This document shows positions 10,807-21,832 of a stretch of 42,114 nt of DNA, in pieces. Position numbers and translations under genes: made by a program. The stretch's first letter is position 1, and each line of letters begins with the position of its first letter. The DNA comes from Dimargaris cristalligena. Taxonomy: Eukaryota; Kickxellomycota; Dimargaritomycetes; Dimargaritales; Dimargaritaceae. The notes below the pieces were generated by a model. The model did not search any database and was not told the DNA's origin. It was given only the letters and a program-made list of their open reading frames with translations. The stretch covers positions 1 through 42,114 of the forward strand of contig JANBQC010000208.1 in NCBI GenBank assembly GCA_027576995.1. Reading direction: 5' to 3'.

Positions 10807-12363
10807 TCATTTAGCCAGGCCGCGTACCGAGAGGTTGTAGACCACTTCTTCGATCTTTTTAACATCATACTAGCGCCATATAGACACATGCAAATCGAAG
10901 CAGTATATAAAAATTCATAATTGTTAAATATCGCGTCTAGCTGTATAGTAAAGTAGCGTCTCAGTAGCTATTTCGGTGTTACAAATAAGTTATATGGATT
11001 TCGCAAAGCATTCAGTATAAACCCAGTATATTAATGGCCCAATACACGACTTACCTTGATAGAATCAAAGTGCTTGCGAACCGAGTCATTCTTAAGGTTC
11101 AGGCTTTGGAAGGAGCTGAAAAGCTGAGCCACGAACTCGGAAATCTCCAGGGGGCGATGGAAGGCTTGGTAGGTGACGGAATTAACCGAAAAACGCGCCT
11201 GTTAAGTACATGTGCGGTGTATTGGCACCATAACGTATATATTAGGAAGAGTGGGCGGATGGATCTGGCCATCCATTTGGTACCATAGCTATGGAAGTCT
11301 TTCGGCCGGGCGTAAAGATAAGACGTATCAAGTTTAATATGTGACACTTACTAGCTCGGCGGGCAGAGAGAATAAACCATGCAAATATTCCTCGATGGTA
11401 ATATGAAAGTCAGTGACGGCGTCGTTGTTGATGAGAACGCTAAACCCCAAATAGTTTTGCAGCTCTTCCAGAGTAAGTAGCGACTTGGATTCCAGGTAAG
11501 TAATCAGCGCAGCGGCGAATATGGCCTGTTGCAGAACGCGGGACCAAATATGGTTGTAACTACACGCAGTATAAAAGGAATGGGCCATTGGAAATGGTAT
11601 TAGAATCCGATTAAAAGTTGTGGTACCTTACGCGCTATCGGTGCTTTTCATTGAGTCATAGAGCACAGGTATTATACGTCGTGGGTGAATTAAAAGCGTA
11701 TGTTTGGCTTACCTATAGAATTTCTCGGCGGGGAAGGCCTCGCTGATTTTGGTCAAGTTTAAGCGGACGGTCCCGAAAAGCGGCTTGGCATCGTTAAGGA
11801 TTTGGGCGATGGCTAGGTGACGAAGAGACAATAAGCGCGACTCGATGCATACTCAATAATTTGCATTAGCAGTCTATATATCTGTCGATTGGGACAAACG
11901 TTCGGGCAATATTAACATCAGGGTCGACGGATCATCTAAATCGACCGAACGAGCGTTTACACCTTTTCACCAAGAGAATAGGGATTGCAAGGCTGGTGCT
12001 AGAAAACTATACCTTCATCGTCCTTGGCTACGTGGATGCGCGAGAGAGGTATGGTGATAGCCCGGCACGACGCATCAAGCTCTTTGACTATCGACCGGAT
12101 ATTCTGGGTGCCGTAAAAACAAGAAGGGTATGGCCGGGATATACTTAGAGTTAGGCATTGTTATCAATAAACGGGGGAAGTTCATGGGCGGTTTCGCCTA
12201 CATGCTGTAGCTTGTGGTAGTAGAAGCCTACTAGAAAGGAGTGGATGTGGGAGGGGGGAGAGGTAATTCAACGGCTAAATCGGCCGGAATGGTTCATTAC
12301 CTCCTCGATGGCGGTTTGCCGCTCGAAATTGGCCTGGAGCTGGGCGAGCGTTTCGGAGTCCAT
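10807..12363 (-). CDS. TSN: Translin (TSN) homologue
   Basis: Six exons on the minus strand: 12363-12301, 12103-12013, 11812-11713, 11559-11352, 11198-11055 and 10869-10807. Introns are 197, 200, 153, 153 and 185 nt, all GT..AG with consistent phases, giving 222 aa (human translin has 228). Recognisable segments in order: N-terminal helix (LAQLQANFERQTAIEE), AEKFYSYNHIWSRVLQQ, YLESKSLLTLEELQNYLG, ITIEEYLHGLFSLPAELARF, SVNSVTYQAFHRPLEISEFV, SLNLKNDSVRKHFDSIK and the final exon YDVKKIEEVVYNLSVRGLAK. Translin is an all-helical protein that forms octamers alone and the C3PO endoribonuclease with Trax, acting on small RNA passenger strands, tRNA processing and single-stranded nucleic acids. No Trax gene is seen nearby. 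Start ATG 12363 gives the usual short N terminus. Confidence 0.94.
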
Positions 12364-14202
12364 GTGAATCAACCTAGTATAAAATGGGCTGCTATTGAAG
12401 AGGGCTGAAAAGGTATCAAATGAAAAAGGGCAGAGGATGGTGAAATAGAGCGCAAAGGTTAGAAATGTGGAAGTAGGCCAGGTTTGTATCTTACTGCCCC
12501 CAATATAGCTTCGCTCTCCGGTCCATTGCGATGGTGTATTTGGAAGCTGGGCCAAATTAGCCCTTGGGAAGAGTGAGTACAAAGCCACCAGAACCCGGAC
12601 ACCGTTTTATATGTATCAGCTGACTGAGAGTAATCCACTGCCCTCAAATGGTAAAGGAACAGTACCTAAAGCACTAGTGCACCTACTGACCCCACTCTTC
12701 CCATCCATGGCACATATCACTAGTTCATTTCCACCGTTCCTAATAACTGATACAAAGCTCGACACCAGTTAATTCGGGTTCATTATTGGGAAATAAGCCG
12801 ACCACACCAGGGGGCAGTATATGAAGAATGTTAGAGTATTGAACGTGGTTGGCCCCCCACTTCATTGTGTGTAGCCAAATTCACTATCCCTAACTAAAAC
12901 TTCGTATAGCCGTAGATTAGGAGACAACCTCACGTCCAAGAGGGCGCCTAGTATTATTAGGGATTGTCGCCAACACGGTTAACATTAATACAACGGTAAG
13001 TTATAGGAGCCTTATCGCAACTGAACTTCTGGCTTGGGTGGACAGACGATCACCACAACTGCTTCCCCTGTCCGCGTGCTTCCAGCGACATTTTTTATAC
13101 ATGAGGGGCGTATCGCAGCAAATGTGCGAAGATGTTACATGCCAGTCGACATGGTAGGAGCCCCGAAATGGTTCTCTTTACCGACGCGTATACTTTAGAT
13201 TGGCTACAAAACCACACTTGAACACTATTTAGCGGCAAGTTTATGCTCCACAATTAAAAGGGCTGAGCGGGCCATCGGCGAAGCGATTGAAACTTTGAAC
13301 GCATTTTGGTCTTCGGGAAGTCGCTCCTAGGAGTAGATGCGCCGAAATAAGCCTTGGTGGTGGGTGATGGGGGGGGGTAAGCAAAGTCCCTTTCCATACC
13401 TTCCAATAGAGACAAAAGGCGAGAGTCCTCGTTCCAATTGGACTATTCTTGGGACCCAAAGCCCCTTTTGTTCAACAAGAAAGGCACAGCAGCATCGGCA
13501 AACAATAAGGACGGTAGCTAGGAGTAGGCCAATCATACCCTCCAACTCGGCGGTTCCTATTATGAGACAATGCCTAGCTTAATGGCGAGCCGGTCTGGAC
13601 GAGCCAACCGTAGATAACGAATGGATCGGGGAACCCATTCCGGAATCCCCGGGCCCTCCTTGGGCATCCCGTTGGTGACTTAGCGTTGCTTATATTAAGG
13701 TATCGATGGTAGGGCCCACCGCCTGATTGTTTTTCCTGTTGGCGTCCGCCACCAATAATACTTTGCCTTCTTATGGGGACGAAGGGGGCAGGCTCCGATT
13801 TCCCTTGGCGACCCGGGCACGGGCGCAGATTCATCCGGCCAAGGTGGGGCTGGTCGTCAGGGTGCCGTTTTAAGCCCCGAGCACTACAACCACAGTCGGA
13901 TGAGACACCTTTGAAAATGACACGGGGCCAAGCCGCGAACGCAGGGGTAGTTGGCCGCCTAGCTGTATTTCCCCTCTCCACCATATCGACTTTGTGCCGG
14001 CTGGTCCCGCTGGTAGGGAGACTCTCCAGTCTGTACAGGCCCATCCACAACTCATATAAATACTGTCCTCTTTCTCGTCTCCCAAAATCATCACCAGCTA
14101 CAACAACCTCCTCTACAACTCGACACGACCGCAGTCTTTCTTTACCGCTAACCCTCACCTACTACAACCCCTCTCCTCCAATACCCAAAACCGCCCATCA
14201 CC
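12364..14202. other. Long intergenic region upstream of translin and the small secreted protein
   Basis: About 1.8 kb without a supported gene. From about 13300 it becomes GC-rich with pyrimidine and purine tracts, suggesting a promoter for the gene at 14203. Open frames on both strands here begin at non-ATG codons or lack any recognisable motif. Confidence 0.5.
14055..14061 (+). promoter_or_regulatory. TATA box of the small secreted-protein gene
   Basis: TATAAAT lies about 148 bases upstream of the ATG at 14203 and is followed by a pyrimidine-rich, CA-rich leader. This is a good core promoter for a strongly expressed gene, with a predicted transcript start about 25-35 bases downstream. Confidence 0.6.
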
Positions 14203-14649
14203 ATGAAGGTTATCGTCGCTACTCCCCTGGTTCTCGCTTCCCTGCTGGCCGTTGCTAGTGCAGGCCCCTATGACAGCAACCACTATGGTTCGACTTCCAA
14301 CATTGATTCCGATTTATTCCCCTCGGCTGGCAACTCGGGGGGCTACGTGGGATACCAAAGTCAGATTGGCGGCAACAGAATCCCGACTAGCAGTTACTCC
14401 GCGGGATTCCAAGAACGTGGAAATGGGGATGAGTTTTCGGTTCGTAGTAACTCCGCGACCAATCTAGGTGGCCTTACCAGCAACCGTTATCTAGATGAAG
14501 AGACTGAGGAAAGCGCCTTTGGTGACGATGAGTATGATTCCTCCTTCTATCAACCGTCATCCCAGTATGATGCAGGTGATCTAGAATCTGGCTCTCGTTA
14601 CGGCGGTTCCAAGAAGCCCAACTACGGCTCCAATAGCTATGACTTCTAA
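14203..14649 (+). CDS. Small secreted Gly/Ser/Tyr/Asn-rich protein
   Basis: A single exon of 148 aa, not assigned to a family. Residues 1-20 are a classic signal peptide (MKVIVATPLVLASLLAVASA) with a likely cut before GPYDSNHYG. The mature part is hydrophilic and low-complexity: rich in Gly, Ser, Tyr and Asn, an acidic block around residues 97-110 (DEETEESAFGDDEYDSS) and a basic Tyr/Gly/Asn tail. There are no cysteines, membrane spans or GPI signal. The ATG has a good context (CACCATG) and the TATA box is well placed. The composition suggests an unstructured extracellular or wall-associated protein, possibly an adhesive matrix component, but no function can be claimed. The gene is intronless like the other secreted proteins here. 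Confidence 0.8.
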   Translation: MKVIVATPLVLASLLAVASAGPYDSNHYGSTSNIDSDLFPSAGNSGGYVGYQSQIGGNRIPTSSYSAGFQERGNGDEFSVRSNSATNLGGLTSNRYLDEETEESAFGDDEYDSSFYQPSSQYDAGDLESGSRYGGSKKPNYGSNSYDF

Positions 14650-15403
14650 GGCTTAGCCAACTGGCTTGTGGACTGGAGTTGATTGTGATGTTGCTGAATG
14701 CCTGATAACCTGATACATACCATTTTTATTAGCCCAATGGTCGGTTTGTAAGTATAGGCTTGACACACTTTATACCCGACATTTTTGTAAACTACCCTTT
14801 ACCCTTTTTTGTTCAATTTTAAATATTCGCCGGCCTGCTTAATAAAATTTACTGTATTCAGCTCAATAAATACTTTCCGTTGATACCCCCTCCCCCCCCC
14901 AAACAAATCAACTATCCTAAGAGAAATTCTCGAGATATCGGATAGGGCCTATTTGGGGCTGGTTAATATCCGAAATGAATATTCTCGTTAAATCGAATAT
15001 AGTTTCAACGCAATGTGATACAAAATGGCGCGGAAACCCACGTATCTGATCATCAGGTCGCAGTGCCAAAAATAACCATGTTCCATGTTTTATAGTCTAT
15101 ACTGGACATGGGCTTTGGAATACCCCTTTTAATTAATAATAATAACATGGTTACTTGGGGCTTTATACAACACGTCAGTATTAAAAAAACAAAAACAAAA
15201 GGATGGTGGCTTATGGATACGATATCGAGGTATGCCAATAATCCGTTTAAAACAGGGTGGCAAAATTAGGCAACCATCAGACTATGTAAAGGTAGATCAT
15301 CCAACTGATGCCACACTACCATCTACCTAGCATCTCGGGTCAAAATCAATAATAAAAATGGGGATAGCGTAGGATGTAATAATAGGTACAATTATACTAG
15401 CGA
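14650..15403. other. Intergenic, convergent flank before cyclin C
   Basis: AT-rich, with AATAAA-type poly(A) signals soon after the secreted-protein stop (for example in the 14840s and 14860s) and a C-run near 14887-14899. No gene supported. Confidence 0.5.
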
Positions 15404-17377
15404 CTAGCCTTGGACTTGCCTAGCCCGAGTTTGTAGGGTTTCAAGTGATTTGAGGACTTCATTCTCGTCGAGACCGTGCCAAACCTCATACATGGTAATC
15501 ATATCCTGGGCAACGTTTAGAATCTGCTTAAGGATATCGGGTAAAAAATATTATGAAATATAACTTATTAATATCGGTTTACAAAACATGAAATATAAAG
15601 TGTAGAGGTAGTCGGTCAGTAGCAGCTAGGTTGAACTCTTAATATTAGCTCCAAGTCATCATAGGAACACATTACCTCAACGATATCCACATTCAGTTTG
15701 GCGAACCAGGTCTTCATGGTTTGATTGTCTCCCGGTTGACGGTGAACCGTTGCGATATACAGCGACCCAAGAGCAATCATATGCGGCGGGTAGAGCAAGC
15801 AAACGTCGGTACGTAGACTGTCGTTAATTACGTACCTAAATCCAAGAATGGTGCATGATGGCAGACGCAGTTTAATTAATATTATCCGCAAACTGGTCCA
15901 CGTCAGCCGATGTTCCCATTCAACCCGGCAGGGGTGGTTGTGGATATAAAACGGTAAGAATATTTAAGCGTTGGGCATAAACAGGGTCGAAATACTTACC
16001 AGACAAATTGTAAATGGCCCCGGTCGAGAGGTAGGTCGTTTAGGAATCTGGGTTTCAGAAAGTACATGACAGACAAAAAAAAATCAGCGGCAGTCGATGG
16101 GTTAAGCAGAGTAAAGGATGTGTTATCCAAAGTCGGGTGGGCGTAAGTGGGGATGTAAATGACTCGGATGGATGAGATAACTGTATTCTTACTTGGTAAG
16201 CGGTAGGTACGGGTGATATACAATCATATAGAAATCGAGTTCTTCCAATAAATAGCATTCGAATTCCGCTAGGTCACAATATTCGTATTTGAAGGGTATA
16301 TTTTTCGCTAGATACATACCAAACCACGCCACGAGGATGGACACAAATGCATGAGTATACAGGTCAACAAGGACAGGGTTGAAAATCACCCAGCAGGATA
16401 GACAGCTCCAAATCTATCCGATTAGATGTAATGCCTGGGCGGTGCTTTTAAACATTACTGAACTGTCCTGAGCAATGCTTACATTGTAGTATGTTTCGGG
16501 ATTCGTTAAAAATAGTTTTTAGATGGTGGGGCAGCTCCTCAACCTTGCAGGCCAGATAGAGGGAGGTGGTGGCTGTAAGAAAGGGATCGGTCTGCGAGAA
16601 CGAGTTTCTAGTGAGTGCGGCCAATTGCGGATTACAACAGCATAAATGTTTAGCAATATATCTTAGAGGGGGTTGGGCCATTAGGGCCGTGACTATGGAT
16701 CAAAACAAGGCAAAGAGCTAAGTAGCAGTATGAATAGTTGGCTACACGCACTTACTTGAGGTAAAAACGCTTAAAAAATACACACGCGGTGGCATGGATC
16801 TCCTGGCGTAACCGTAATTTCTTCCCGATACTGTGTATAACTACAAAGGTGTATATAAATGTATAAATATCTCGTCAATAACCGGGTTAGATATGATATA
16901 TTGCCAGTTGAGTGGACACGTCCGGTCGCCGACAAGGCTTAAAAACCCGGAATATTCTAATATTCGTATGAAGTGACGCTTGGCTCGGTTGCCTACAGGA
17001 GAGGGGTGGCAGGTAGTACCAAACTCCAAATAAGAGCACCCCGAGGCATAGCTAGTAGACTTACAGTTGGCAAAGTAAATATGGAAGCGTGCTACCGCCA
17101 TGTAGTCGACGAATTGAAGGTCATCTAAGCGACTACATAGGAGGCCCTGTCGGGTGACCGTCCAATGGTTCCTAGGGAGTGGGTCGTGTGAAGCAGTGCC
17201 AAAGGCATACGGCAATGTAGCAACGGGTTATATAGTTAGATTCCGAATTGGGCTCAGGGAGCGGTATCCTGTCCACAATACACTAAACGGGTGCCTACCG
17301 ACTCTACTCATAACTGGAGTTAATGGAAAGTGGGGGGAAGTATACCTTTGGGAGGAATCCCAGTAGTTGGCAGACAT
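15404..17377 (-). CDS. SSN8: Cyclin C of the Mediator kinase module
   Basis: Rebuilt from eight minus-strand exons: 17377-17346, 17171-17065, 16840-16756, 16607-16483, 16307-16193, 16047-16000, 15835-15676 and 15523-15404. Introns are 145-224 nt; total 263 aa, normal for cyclin C. The N terminus MSANYWDSSQRNHW is the cyclin C start motif. Cyclin box 1 includes LRLRQEIHATACVFFKRFYL and SLYLACKVEELP. Then come EFECYLLEELDFYMIVYHPY, cyclin box 2 with INDSLRTDVCLLYPPHMIAL, and TWFAKLNVDIVE followed by MITMYEVW. Cyclin C pairs with Cdk8/Srb10 in the nuclear Mediator kinase module, which regulates RNA polymerase II; in yeast it also reaches mitochondria under stress. The last acceptor is a tandem AAGCAG (see findings). 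Exon phases all agree, so the model is strong. Confidence 0.94.
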
Positions 17378-17956
17378 GGTGAACCTTTATAGCGAGGTGG
17401 TGGAATGGGAAAACTAGTATGGTAAGGTGGTTAAGGCATGAGACAGTGATTAGAAGGATGTGCTACGAAATGGGAACTGAGACGGACAATCTATCATGCC
17501 GTGTTGCATTGACACAACACGCGATTGAACCCTGGGCGTCAAGGCGATGAATAGTAGATGCGAGTCCGGCTCTTGGTGTAAAGCTTGCTTTATTGATGGC
17601 CAGAGGTGGTTTGCCCGGTTTAGGGTACAGCAATATTGGTCTAGGTTGACAACCCACCTGTTCGAACAACGTTGGTGTTTGCAGGGGAAGCCACAATGCA
17701 CTGTTATCCCATACTATATCGACAGCTTCCGCAGGTTAATTAATATAACATTTAAGGAGAATATTCTTTACATATAAATCATACCAAAGGACTTAATATC
17801 CAGTAGTCCCAGAATAAAATAGTACACACGCAGATATTGTTGGGCCAAAGGCCCCTATAGCGCTTAGGTTTCAATACCAAGCCCTGTAGTCAGCGGGCCT
17901 ATGTGAACGGCTTATTCCCTCCCTCCTTCACATATAAACGACGGTTTGTTCGAGAC
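17378..17956. other. Intergenic between cyclin C start and SOD-like A
   Basis: Contains the cyclin C promoter and the 3' flank of the SOD-like gene. Short overlapping open frames on both strands have no recognisable similarity. Confidence 0.45.
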
Positions 17957-18505
17957 CTACTCGTCGCTGTCCAGTACGACCAGCGCGCAACCAATGATAT
18001 GATTTAGGGCATTCCTCACCACCAAATAAGAGCCCACGATGGACTGATTGCCACTCAGGCTGATGGTATCATCGGAATAAGTCCGACTAAGGGTCTTGCC
18101 GGCCGCCGGACCCTTCCAACAGCCGAATTTCCCGGTAAGCTGACCCAAGGCACAGGCTTTGCTGGTGGCTTTACTATAGCACGTGTAAGTAGGGGAGCGG
18201 GTCGCATGAAACGGGTCGAGCAAGTCATCGATGGGACAGCTCAACTGGGACCGGCGGCTCTTTTGCGGATTGAGAGCGGACGTGGTCAAGCCGGGCGAAT
18301 ACAAATCCCAGCTGTATTTGTTGAGGTGGCTAAGACCCGTTATGGAAGTGAGAATATTAACTGAGGTGTCCGACGCTTGAAACCGGACGGTTCCTTGCAC
18401 CGTGGACGTGGAGTCGAACGTGGCAATCGCTTCAGAATTGATCACACTTCTCGCTAGCGAAGGGGCTAATAATAAGCTGCCGATTTGAAATAGGATTGCC
18501 CACAT
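17957..18505 (-). CDS. Secreted SOD-fold-like protein A, metal ligands absent
   Basis: A single exon of 182 aa from the ATG at 18505; the longer upstream frame starts at TTG and is ignored. Residues 1-18 form a signal peptide (MWAILFQIGSLLLAPSLA). The mature part follows the Cu/Zn superoxide dismutase pattern: STVQGTVRFQ and ITGLSHLNKYSWDLYSPG align with the strand carrying HGFHVHEFG, GQLTGKFG with the GDLGN turn, and ISLSGNQSIVGSYLVVRN with the segment ending VVH. Each expected Cu-binding His is replaced (for example VVH by VVRN), as is the active-site Arg. Cysteines remain, including the one near the C terminus (GCALV) that would close the SOD disulfide. Probably a non-enzymatic extracellular SOD-like scaffold; this is inferred by eye. 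A paralogue lies about 1.1 kb upstream on the same strand. Confidence 0.72.
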   Translation of the reverse strand: MWAILFQIGSLLLAPSLARSVINSEAIATFDSTSTVQGTVRFQASDTSVNILTSITGLSHLNKYSWDLYSPGLTTSALNPQKSRRSQLSCPIDDLLDPFHATRSPTYTCYSKATSKACALGQLTGKFGCWKGPAAGKTLSRTYSDDTISLSGNQSIVGSYLVVRNALNHIIGCALVVLDSDE

Positions 18506-19648
18506 ATTTAAGGTGAGTGGCTGGTATAATACGGCCAAGGCCCGGAAATTAGGTATACAAAAAGGGATATAAAAGGACAGACAAAAATCAATCAAACAGT
18601 TACAAAAAATGATTATGGCAAGTATTGGAGGGATGAAGCATGCCGTTGAACCAAACGACCAACTTCAGACACCCTATGCAAATATGGTGGACCTTTGATT
18701 CACAGCTCGGGTTGGAGTGTATTCAGTCAATAACAATGTTCAAAAGTGAAGGTTGGAAAAGCTGGGACATGTTCACTATGCGGCACTGTTTCACACATGT
18801 ATTGGAAGAAAAGGCAAAAGATCGCTGCTGCCTTTCTAATACAAGGGTAGCAAAGACAATTGGAAAGCGAAGTGTGATTTGGCATGAGAATTGCCCTTCT
18901 CCCCCAACTCATACGTATCCCTGAACAATGGGGTAAGTGGCTATTGACTGGCCCTATTGTCGCACCAAAAGGGAGGGGTTACAACTGACGCCCAGTGAGA
19001 CACCCACCCACACCCCGCTGTTCGCATAAGCACCCATTGTGGTCGGTGAGGCTCTTGTGCGACCCAACTGACCAGTGGAGCGAATGGACAGCAGTGAGGA
19101 GAGAGGAAAACAAAGCCAGGTGAATGGTCCAGAGAATAAGCAAGGCCTTTCCAGTTGAATCCAATACTAAGCTAGACTGTGGCGGTACGGAACTGCATAT
19201 TGGTCAACGGCATGCATTATCTTGAATCGATGTTTACGCCAGTTATCTCGGCGGCAAACGGCAGATGGCCGGAAAACTCCCACTATTTGGCCAATATGTA
19301 TATACTGAGTGAATTTACTACACTTCGTTTCTTAGTTCATTAGCTTACCTTGATCTTATGACCACTTTTCAAATTACATCCCAAACACAGCTTGGAATAA
19401 ATCACTGTATATTGATGTATCGAATCAGTATGTAGATAATAATAGGTTTATATAATCGAAATATATAGAAGAGTATAATGAGTTTATGACTCGACGAACA
19501 AAGATAAATTGGCGGAGTAAATAATTACAAAAAATGTGTCAACTAGGGGGAAAAATGTGATAATATGTACAAACAAATGTATAAGATTAACTCCCTTTCG
19601 ATATGGTGGGAATATTATAGCGACCGTGAATAGGCATCCGGTGAGTGA
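18506..19648. other. Intergenic between the two SOD-like genes
   Basis: Holds the promoter of SOD-like A, with a TATA-like TTTTATAT on the minus strand near 18565-18575, and the 3' flank of SOD-like B. A 94-codon open frame on the plus strand has no recognisable features. The part from about 19300 is strongly AT-rich. Confidence 0.45.
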
Positions 19649-20224
19649 TTAGACGGCGTGGATTTGGTCACAAGCCACAATCTGACCCTTGCTGTTCTTA
19701 ATCACGAAGTACTTGTCCACAATGCTAGTTGAACCGGACAGCGCCAGGCTCACATCTTCAATTTCGATGTAGTACTTAGAGGTAGTGGATGGTCCAACCC
19801 AGGGGCGGAATTTAGCGCTCAAGTCGCCGGACACGCAAGTTTTGTAGTAGGTCAAAGGATCGCACTTGTAGCCAGTGAGCGCTGCGCGATTTTCGGGATC
19901 GAAGAGGGTGCCGATGGGACATTCGGGGCCGTTGGCACGGCGAGTCAGGCGGCGGTGCTCGTCCACAGTGCGCTTGGTGGGGGTCTTTCCGTTGTAGATG
20001 CCGTAGGTATACGACTCGCCGGCTTTGAGTCCGTAAACGATACCGTCGCCACGGACGGCTTTTTTGTCGGCGATGGTCATCATGGAGAAGTTGACGTAGC
20101 CGTCAAGCTGGCCGGAAGCGGCGGGGAAGTTCACGCTGTAGCCGGAAGCTGCCTCCACGGAGGACCACTGGGTAGCGGAGGACACCAGAATAAGGGCGGT
20201 TAGGAAAAGCGACTTGATACCCAT
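19649..20224 (-). CDS. Secreted SOD-fold-like protein B, metal ligands absent
   Basis: A single exon of 191 aa. There is a signal peptide at residues 1-25 (hydrophobic core FLTALILVSS, likely cut after VEA). SOD-like blocks: SGQLDGYVNFSM, then GLKAGESYTYGIYNG where Cu/Zn SODs have the His-rich HGFHVH strand, CVSGDLSAKFRPWVG resembling the GDLG turn, and VSLALSGSTSIVDKYFVIKN resembling the IIGR.LVVH segment with Asn for His. ACDQI near the end keeps the conserved C-terminal cysteine. All expected Cu and Zn histidines are missing. A dibasic stretch (HRRLTRRANG, about residues 90-99) may be a Kex2-type processing site. It resembles SOD-like A in length, layout and C-terminal motif, so the two are likely old tandem paralogues. 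Function unknown. Confidence 0.75.
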   Translation of the reverse strand: MGIKSLFLTALILVSSATQWSSVEAASGYSVNFPAASGQLDGYVNFSMMTIADKKAVRGDGIVYGLKAGESYTYGIYNGKTPTKRTVDEHRRLTRRANGPECPIGTLFDPENRAALTGYKCDPLTYYKTCVSGDLSAKFRPWVGPSTTSKYYIEIEDVSLALSGSTSIVDKYFVIKNSKGQIVACDQIHAV

Positions 20225-21832
20225 AGCGACTAAGTATAATTATTGAAAAAGGGGGTGATGTGTGATATTAAATGATAGCCTGAAATGTTCAGCTTGGGGA
20301 GATTAATTAGTGGAATGAGGTTCTATAGATGATGGGCAGGAATGGTGGACACAGAGACTGGTAAAGTGAGTTGGATGATTGGAAAAATAACAGGCCTTAC
20401 GGCTCTTTATATATAGTTTTGCGGGGGTATCTATTTCAAAAGGCTAGGTAATGTTGGCCAGGGTCCACCAAACCCACAAATAGCCCTCCAGGGGAGAATG
20501 GTACCGGTAGTGTGCAATACTAATAATACGGTCTCAGGTGATTGGGCCGGATGGAAAATCCCTCGGCTGGTCCTCATTTGGTCAGAAATCAAGATGAGGG
20601 ACTTTCCCTAAAAAAATCTAACCTTTGGGCCCTTGCTACCCAATCCACCACCATTCACTGCAAATCCGCTGAAAGGGGGCGTATATGTTATTTCCCGCGC
20701 GAATAGCGAGACAATATACTTGCCAGAATAGACGGGTGTGCCACACCCTGCCGCATTCCGCCGTCACTCCGACGTAAATACCTGATCGCCCAACCCATTG
20801 TTCCAAACTACCTAAGCGTACATCATGGGAATGTCTTGTCGATGGATGTTTTCATAGGACCGGGTAGACTATAACCCCCACGAATTGGTCTAGCGGGATG
20901 AATCCACCAACCTATGCACGCACCTCTAAAGGTTCCCATCATCGACATTTTCTCTGCCTAGGAATAAAGGGCATTGCTGTTGCAGGATCCTGAATAGACG
21001 CCAGGGAAAACGGATATGGTGACCATTAGTCGACCATCGCTCAAGCTGCACCCGTCGGTCAATACCCCAGGGTTCCTGGCCCTAAGTATAAACCGGCCCA
21101 TTAAATGACTCGTACCATAGTACTATACAATGGTGATGTATATGCCAAAATGGGTCAACTCTTTTTCGCCGAAAGAACAATATAGATATATGCCTATTGT
21201 TGTGATAACCCTGGTCCTAACATTCATTTCTATTGTCTGCCACCTGTACCAACCCATTAATAAATAGACGCCTGCGAGGATTTTTCTTCCCGATTCTGCT
21301 GGATTCCCAGGCTAACGATGTGTTGATTAAGAATCCCTCAAATCGATCCATTATCCGCAATATACAATGCCCGTCCCAGGTCGGGGGAATGAATGATTAA
21401 ACCCAGTGCTGGGAAACCAGAATGGCCCGTCTAGGTTAGTCAATTTTACCACTCCACCTCGATTTCAGAGCTAATCTATTGGAGAAAAAAGGCGGGAAAA
21501 ATAAATATAAAAATACCTCCCATTTGACTACTACGAACGCACGGGGCCAGCCAAAAGAAATAGACCATCCCCTTCCCCTACAAATCGAAGTGGGACATCC
21601 ATTCTATACCTCCAGGGCCAAGGGGGGGGAGTCCGTTGCTGAATGCCACCGAATAGCCCGTTCGTTAAGTAAACAATGGACCACACACCCAAAGACTGAC
21701 CAAGGGGTCAAACGAAGGCAGAAACAGCCGCCACGGGATCCCTTCTACCAAGAGCCACGTTGTACTTTCCATATACCGATTATTCGTTCTTTTCCACCCT
21801 TGCAACCTTCCGAAACAATCCCTAATCCCGAC
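20225..21832. other. Intergenic between SOD-like B and the DPB3-like gene
   Basis: A divergent promoter region. The proximal part holds the SOD-like B TATA. The rest contains no gene I can support. The open frame entering the DPB3-like gene from 21479 begins at TTG and is treated as 5' flank. Confidence 0.5.
20406..20415 (-). promoter_or_regulatory. TATA box of SOD-like B
   Basis: Read on the minus strand this is TATATATAAA, about 180 bases upstream of the ATG at 20224. Its strength and distance resemble the TATA of the small secreted-protein gene. Confidence 0.55.

Noticed and set aside
13574..14158. 194-codon minus-strand frame upstream of the small secreted protein
   Set aside because: It begins at GTG, covers the TATA box and leader of the plus-strand gene, and has low-information composition without motifs.
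17547..17777. 76-codon plus-strand frame with several Cys and Trp
   Set aside because: Begins in the cyclin C upstream region, overlaps equally long frames on the other strand, and shows no family motif.
18640..18924. 94-codon plus-strand ATG frame between the SOD-like genes
   Set aside because: No recognisable motif or codon bias similar to the neighbouring genes. It overlaps the promoter of SOD-like A.
21479..21832. N-terminal extension of the DPB3-like frame by 118 codons
   Set aside because: It starts at TTG with no ATG, and the sequence is unlike any Dpb3 family N terminus. Treated as 5' flank.
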